Shown one piece after another: positions 35,591 to 38,269 of a DNA stretch of 38,269 bases. Source of the DNA: Bacillus sp. (in: firmicutes) (lineage in GTDB: Bacteria > Bacillota > Bacilli > Bacillales > Bacillaceae); NCBI GenBank assembly GCA_031180805.1, contig JAPSLL010000013.1, positions 64,246 through 102,514 of the forward strand. The letters are read 5' to 3'. How positions within the stretch are numbered: the stretch's first letter is position 1; each line of letters opens with the position of its first letter. Both the position numbers and the translations under genes were made by a program. The notes beneath the pieces were generated by a model. That model ran no database searches. It had not been told where the DNA came from and saw only the letters and a list, made by a program, of their open reading frames with translations.

Positions 35591-36248
35591 GATAAGCAGG
35601 AATAAATCAGTAAGGGAAAATTCAAAACGTCATTTTGTCTCATATTCTAACCCAAGCTCACAAATTGCAGAACAGTTTCGAACGATACGAACAAATATAC
35701 AATTTTCCTCTATTAATAAAAAACATAAAACATTAATCATTACATCTCCATCAGAAGGAGAGGGAAAAACTACATCCGCAATTAATTTGGCCATTTCACT
35801 TTCGCAACAAGGGGATAAGGTCTTGTTAGTTGATGCTAACTTGCGAAGACCGACAGTACATTCTACTTTTAATCTAAAAGATGCATTAGGTCTATCAGAA
35901 GTTTTAATTGGAAAGGCAACGATAGAAGATGCAATAGTTCAAACTCAAATTGGTCAACTTGAAGTTTTACCTAGTGGTATGACTCCTCCTAATCCAGCGG
36001 AACTAATCGGTTCTAAAGCAATGAGTCAACTTATTAAGGAAATAACGGATGAATATGATGTAATTCTATTTGATTCCCCTCCAGTACTTGAAACAACAGA
36101 TACTAAATTACTTGCTGGTCAGTGTGATGGAGTGATTTTAGTATTAACGAGTGGTAAAACAGATAGAGAAAAAGCAATTGAGGCTAACCGATTATTAAAT
36201 TTAGTAAGAGCAAAGGTATTAGGTGTTATATTAAATGAACGAAATTAA
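35580..36248 (+). CDS. epsB: Bacterial tyrosine kinase EpsB (CpsD/BY-kinase family)
   Basis: Cytoplasmic BY-kinase of 222 residues that works with EpsA. It has Walker A SPSEGEGKTT (near residue 55), Walker A' VLLVDANLRRP, and Walker B VILFDSPPVLETTD; the N-terminal AEQFRTIRTNIQF is the typical oligomerisation motif. Translation starts at TTG 35580, with AGAGGTGA six bases upstream, inside epsA. Oddly the C-terminus stops at VLGVILNERN and has no tyrosine cluster, the usual autophosphorylation target. It precedes the EAR RNA element. Confidence 0.92.
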   Translation: MVLRISRNKSVRENSKRHFVSYSNPSSQIAEQFRTIRTNIQFSSINKKHKTLIITSPSEGEGKTTSAINLAISLSQQGDKVLLVDANLRRPTVHSTFNLKDALGLSEVLIGKATIEDAIVQTQIGQLEVLPSGMTPPNPAELIGSKAMSQLIKEITDEYDVILFDSPPVLETTDTKLLAGQCDGVILVLTSGKTDREKAIEANRLLNLVRAKVLGVILNERN

Positions 36249-36304
36249 TCGTTTTGCTTTTTTATTATAACGTTTTGTTCTTTATTACGCACAAATAAAA
36301 TAGT

Positions 36305-36441
36305 GTTTTTATAGGTGATATCTCCTAACCTTTATAAATGGAGGTACTCGGCCATGCTGTGGGTTGAAGAAACCTTAGACACGAGTTGTCAAGAGTGTGG
36401 TGTGAGGGCGGGTTAAATGCCCATTTATTTAAAATTCCCGC
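36305..36441 (+). ncRNA. EAR / epsC-type RNA antitermination element
   Basis: The 390-nt gap between epsB and epsC carries a structured GC-richer segment: TCTCC/GGAGG helix (36321-36343), CTCGGCCATGC, GTGGGTTGAAGAAACC (a GGTT/AACC helix), GTTGTC and GTGTGAGGGCGGG. GCGGG at 36408-36412 pairs with CCCGC at 36437-36441. Position (epsB-epsC) and the conserved-looking loop sequences match the eps-associated RNA that allows processive antitermination in Bacillales polysaccharide operons. Recognised from memory and context, without a covariance model. Confidence 0.7.
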
Positions 36442-36445
36442 AAAG

Positions 36446-36469
36446 ATATCTCGGCGGTGAGATATTTTT
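36446..36469 (+). terminator. Intrinsic terminator just after the EAR element
   Basis: ATATCTC (36446-36452) pairs with GAGATAT (36459-36465) around GGCGGT, followed by TTTT. It lies within the eps operon, so it would need to be read through. Confidence 0.6.
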
Positions 36470-36638
36470 GTGGGGATTTTGAAAGAAAGCTAAATATATG
36501 AAGTAAATATATTTCCGATAGTTTTGCCATATTGTTCGCTATATAATTTGTTCATTCATATAACTATAAATGTTAGTAAATAGAAGCTTATTTAATCCTG
36601 AAGAATAAAACCAATTTAACTTGAAAGGAGGAAATAAA

Positions 36639-38269
36639 ATGACCTATAAAAGTAGGTTATACTTCTTAATTAGCTTAGACTCCTGCATTGTCTTATCAAC
36701 TATTTTTTTAAGCCATTTATTATTTAATCAGGTTTCAAGCACTCCTACTTCTGCAATGCTACTAAGTGCAGTAACCTTATTGATTTGTCATCATATTTTT
36801 TCATTCGTATACCACCTTTATAAAAAGGCATGGGAGTATGCAAGCGTTGGAGAGTTATTAAGCATATTTAAGGTTATCTCTTTCTCTATTTTTACAACAG
36901 CAATAGTTCAAGTGATAACTTACCAGCAAGTTAACTATCGTGTACTAGTTGTTACATGGATGACACATTTATTATTAATCGGAGGATCGCGATTTATATG
37001 GAGAATCTATCGGGATAATTATTTAAAACCAACAGTAAACAAAAAGAGAACCCTAATCGTAGGTGCAGGCTCTGCAGGAACTATGGTAGTAAGACAGCTA
37101 TTATCAAATCCAGAAGCAGAATTATTACCAGTAGCTTTTATCGATGATAATAAAAAGAAACAGAAGCTAGATATATTTGGAATACCAGTAATAGGAGGGG
37201 TGGAGGATATTCCACTACTTTCAGTTAAATACAAAATTGAAAATATCGTGATAGCTATTCCATCGTTGAATAAGAAACAGCTCAATTTAATTTTTAAGCA
37301 ATGTGCAAAAACAACTGCAAAAACGCAAATGATTCCAATGCTTGAGGACATTATGACAGGAAAAGTGTCAGTTAATCAATTTCGAGATGTTCAAGTTGAA
37401 GATTTATTAGGTAGAGAAACAATCGAATTAGACATGACAAGTATTAGTGAGTCTATAACAAATAAGGTGGTGCTTGTAACAGGTGCCGGTGGGTCAATTG
37501 GTTCAGAGATTTGTAGACAAATTTCAAATTTTAGCCCAAAGAGATTAGTCTTATTAGGTCACGGTGAAAATAGCATTTACTCAATAGAAATGGAATTAAA
37601 AGAATCATGTAAAAACAAAGGAATTGAATTTATTACTGAAATAGCGGATTTACAAGATTATGAAAAACTACTATCTGTCGTAGATATCTATCGACCTAAT
37701 GTTATTTATCATGCTGCTGCACATAAACATGTCCCACTTATGGAACGAAATCCAGAGGAGGCAGTAAAAAACAATGTAATTGGAACTAGGAATATAGCAC
37801 AAGCCGCAAGTCAAAATGGTGTTGAAACATTTGTAATGATATCAACAGATAAAGCAGTAAATCCGACAAGTGTAATGGGAGCAACGAAAAGATTAGCGGA
37901 GATGATCATTCAGCATTTCGACCAAATTAGCTCTACGAAATTTGTTGCAGTTAGATTTGGAAATGTGCTAGGGAGCAGAGGCAGTGTAATCCCATTATTT
38001 AAAAAGCAAATTCAAAATGGCGGACCAGTTACTGTTACTCATCCTGATATGGTTCGTTATTTTATGACAATACCCGAAGCCGCACGATTAGTAATTCAGG
38101 CAGGTGCATTAGCAAAAGGTGGAGAAATCTTTGTGCTTGACATGGGAGAGCCTGTAAAGATCGTTGATTTGGCCATAAATCTAATCAAACTATCAGGTAA
38201 TTCAATTGATGATATAGGGATTGAATTTACCGGTATAAGACCAGGGGAAAAACTTTTTGAAGAGTTGCT
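36639..38269 (+). CDS. epsC: Polysaccharide biosynthesis nucleotide-sugar 4,6-dehydratase EpsC (partial, 3' cut)
   Basis: The first 543 residues of a protein that normally has about 600; the gene runs off the window. It is a CapD/WbpM/PglF-like UDP-N-acetylglucosamine 4,6-dehydratase. Four membrane segments (residues 7-120) are followed by a CoA-binding-like Rossmann domain (LIVGAGSAGTMVV) and the SDR domain with VTGAGGSIGSEI near residue 280. The active-site stretch is STDKAVNPTSVMGATKR (Ser402), where Met takes the usual Tyr place as in WbpM-type enzymes. AAGGAGG lies seven bases before the ATG. It is expected to supply the UDP-diNAcBac-type precursor for the biofilm polysaccharide. Confidence 0.93.
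   Translation, partial: MTYKSRLYFLISLDSCIVLSTIFLSHLLFNQVSSTPTSAMLLSAVTLLICHHIFSFVYHLYKKAWEYASVGELLSIFKVISFSIFTTAIVQVITYQQVNYRVLVVTWMTHLLLIGGSRFIWRIYRDNYLKPTVNKKRTLIVGAGSAGTMVVRQLLSNPEAELLPVAFIDDNKKKQKLDIFGIPVIGGVEDIPLLSVKYKIENIVIAIPSLNKKQLNLIFKQCAKTTAKTQMIPMLEDIMTGKVSVNQFRDVQVEDLLGRETIELDMTSISESITNKVVLVTGAGGSIGSEICRQISNFSPKRLVLLGHGENSIYSIEMELKESCKNKGIEFITEIADLQDYEKLLSVVDIYRPNVIYHAAAHKHVPLMERNPEEAVKNNVIGTRNIAQAASQNGVETFVMISTDKAVNPTSVMGATKRLAEMIIQHFDQISSTKFVAVRFGNVLGSRGSVIPLFKKQIQNGGPVTVTHPDMVRYFMTIPEAARLVIQAGALAKGGEIFVLDMGEPVKIVDLAINLIKLSGNSIDDIGIEFTGIRPGEKLFEEL

Noticed and set aside
37019-37351. Minus-strand ORF of 110 residues inside epsC
   Set aside because: Antisense to a conserved Rossmann domain of EpsC; no independent support.

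Overview
The window is an AT-rich stretch of a Bacillaceae (endospore-forming, competence-capable Firmicute) chromosome. The evidence is low GC, strong AGGAGG-type ribosome sites, frequent TTG/GTG starts, and a gene order that follows the Bacillus subtilis yqgB-sodA-yqgE-pst-yqz/yqg-comG-aroK-yqzE-yqzG-sin region almost gene for gene. Gene names with yqg/yqz rest on sequence resemblance plus position; no search was run. The genus cannot be fixed from this window.

Left part (1-10.5 kb): a DUF1189 membrane protein (minus strand), a Na/Pi cotransporter with a C-terminal PhoU-like domain, Mn superoxide dismutase, an MFS transporter (yqgE), then the Pho-regulated high-affinity phosphate system pstS-pstC-pstA-pstB and phoU. 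Four TTTACA-like repeats spaced exactly 11 bp form a PhoP box before pstS. The pbpA gene that B. subtilis has between yqgE and pstS is absent.

Middle part (10.5-28.2 kb): a minus-strand pair of membrane-anchored proteins (yqzC/yqzD-like), a DUF4912-like protein with a GT4 glycosyltransferase, ribosomal protein L33, 5-formyltetrahydrofolate cyclo-ligase, a DUF92 membrane protein, an L-lactate dehydrogenase under a perfect Rex operator, a small YqgO-like protein, the rhomboid protease GluP, an orphan SpoVAF-type GerA-family protein, yqgQ, glucokinase, an LTA-synthase-like enzyme, an M14 gamma-D-glutamyl-diamino acid endopeptidase, the lipoprotein YqgU, and the small yqgV, yqgW (DUF2759), yqgX (MBL-fold) and yqgY (DUF2626) genes. 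ldh and spoVAF look like insertions relative to the B. subtilis order.

Right part (28.5-38.3 kb): the complete comGA-GG competence pseudopilus operon behind a ComK-type box, then aroK, yqzE and yqzG. The biofilm switch follows: sinR and sinI on the minus strand, directly divergent from an exopolysaccharide operon (epsA, epsB, an EAR/epsC-type antitermination RNA, and epsC, which runs off the window end). In B. subtilis the eps operon is far from sinR, and tapA-sipW-tasA sits where nothing is found here. The 360-bp sinR-epsA gap has GTTCTYT-type SinR boxes placed inside the spacers of both divergent promoters, so regulator, anti-regulator and target form one compact module.

No mobile element, CRISPR array, tRNA or rRNA gene was seen. 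Three decayed copies of a dispersed Bacillaceae intergenic repeat are proposed. The best candidates for unusual biology are the compact sin-eps module, the EAR-terminator region with a duplicated GATATCTC, and the hairpin that masks the ribosome site between ldh and yqgO.
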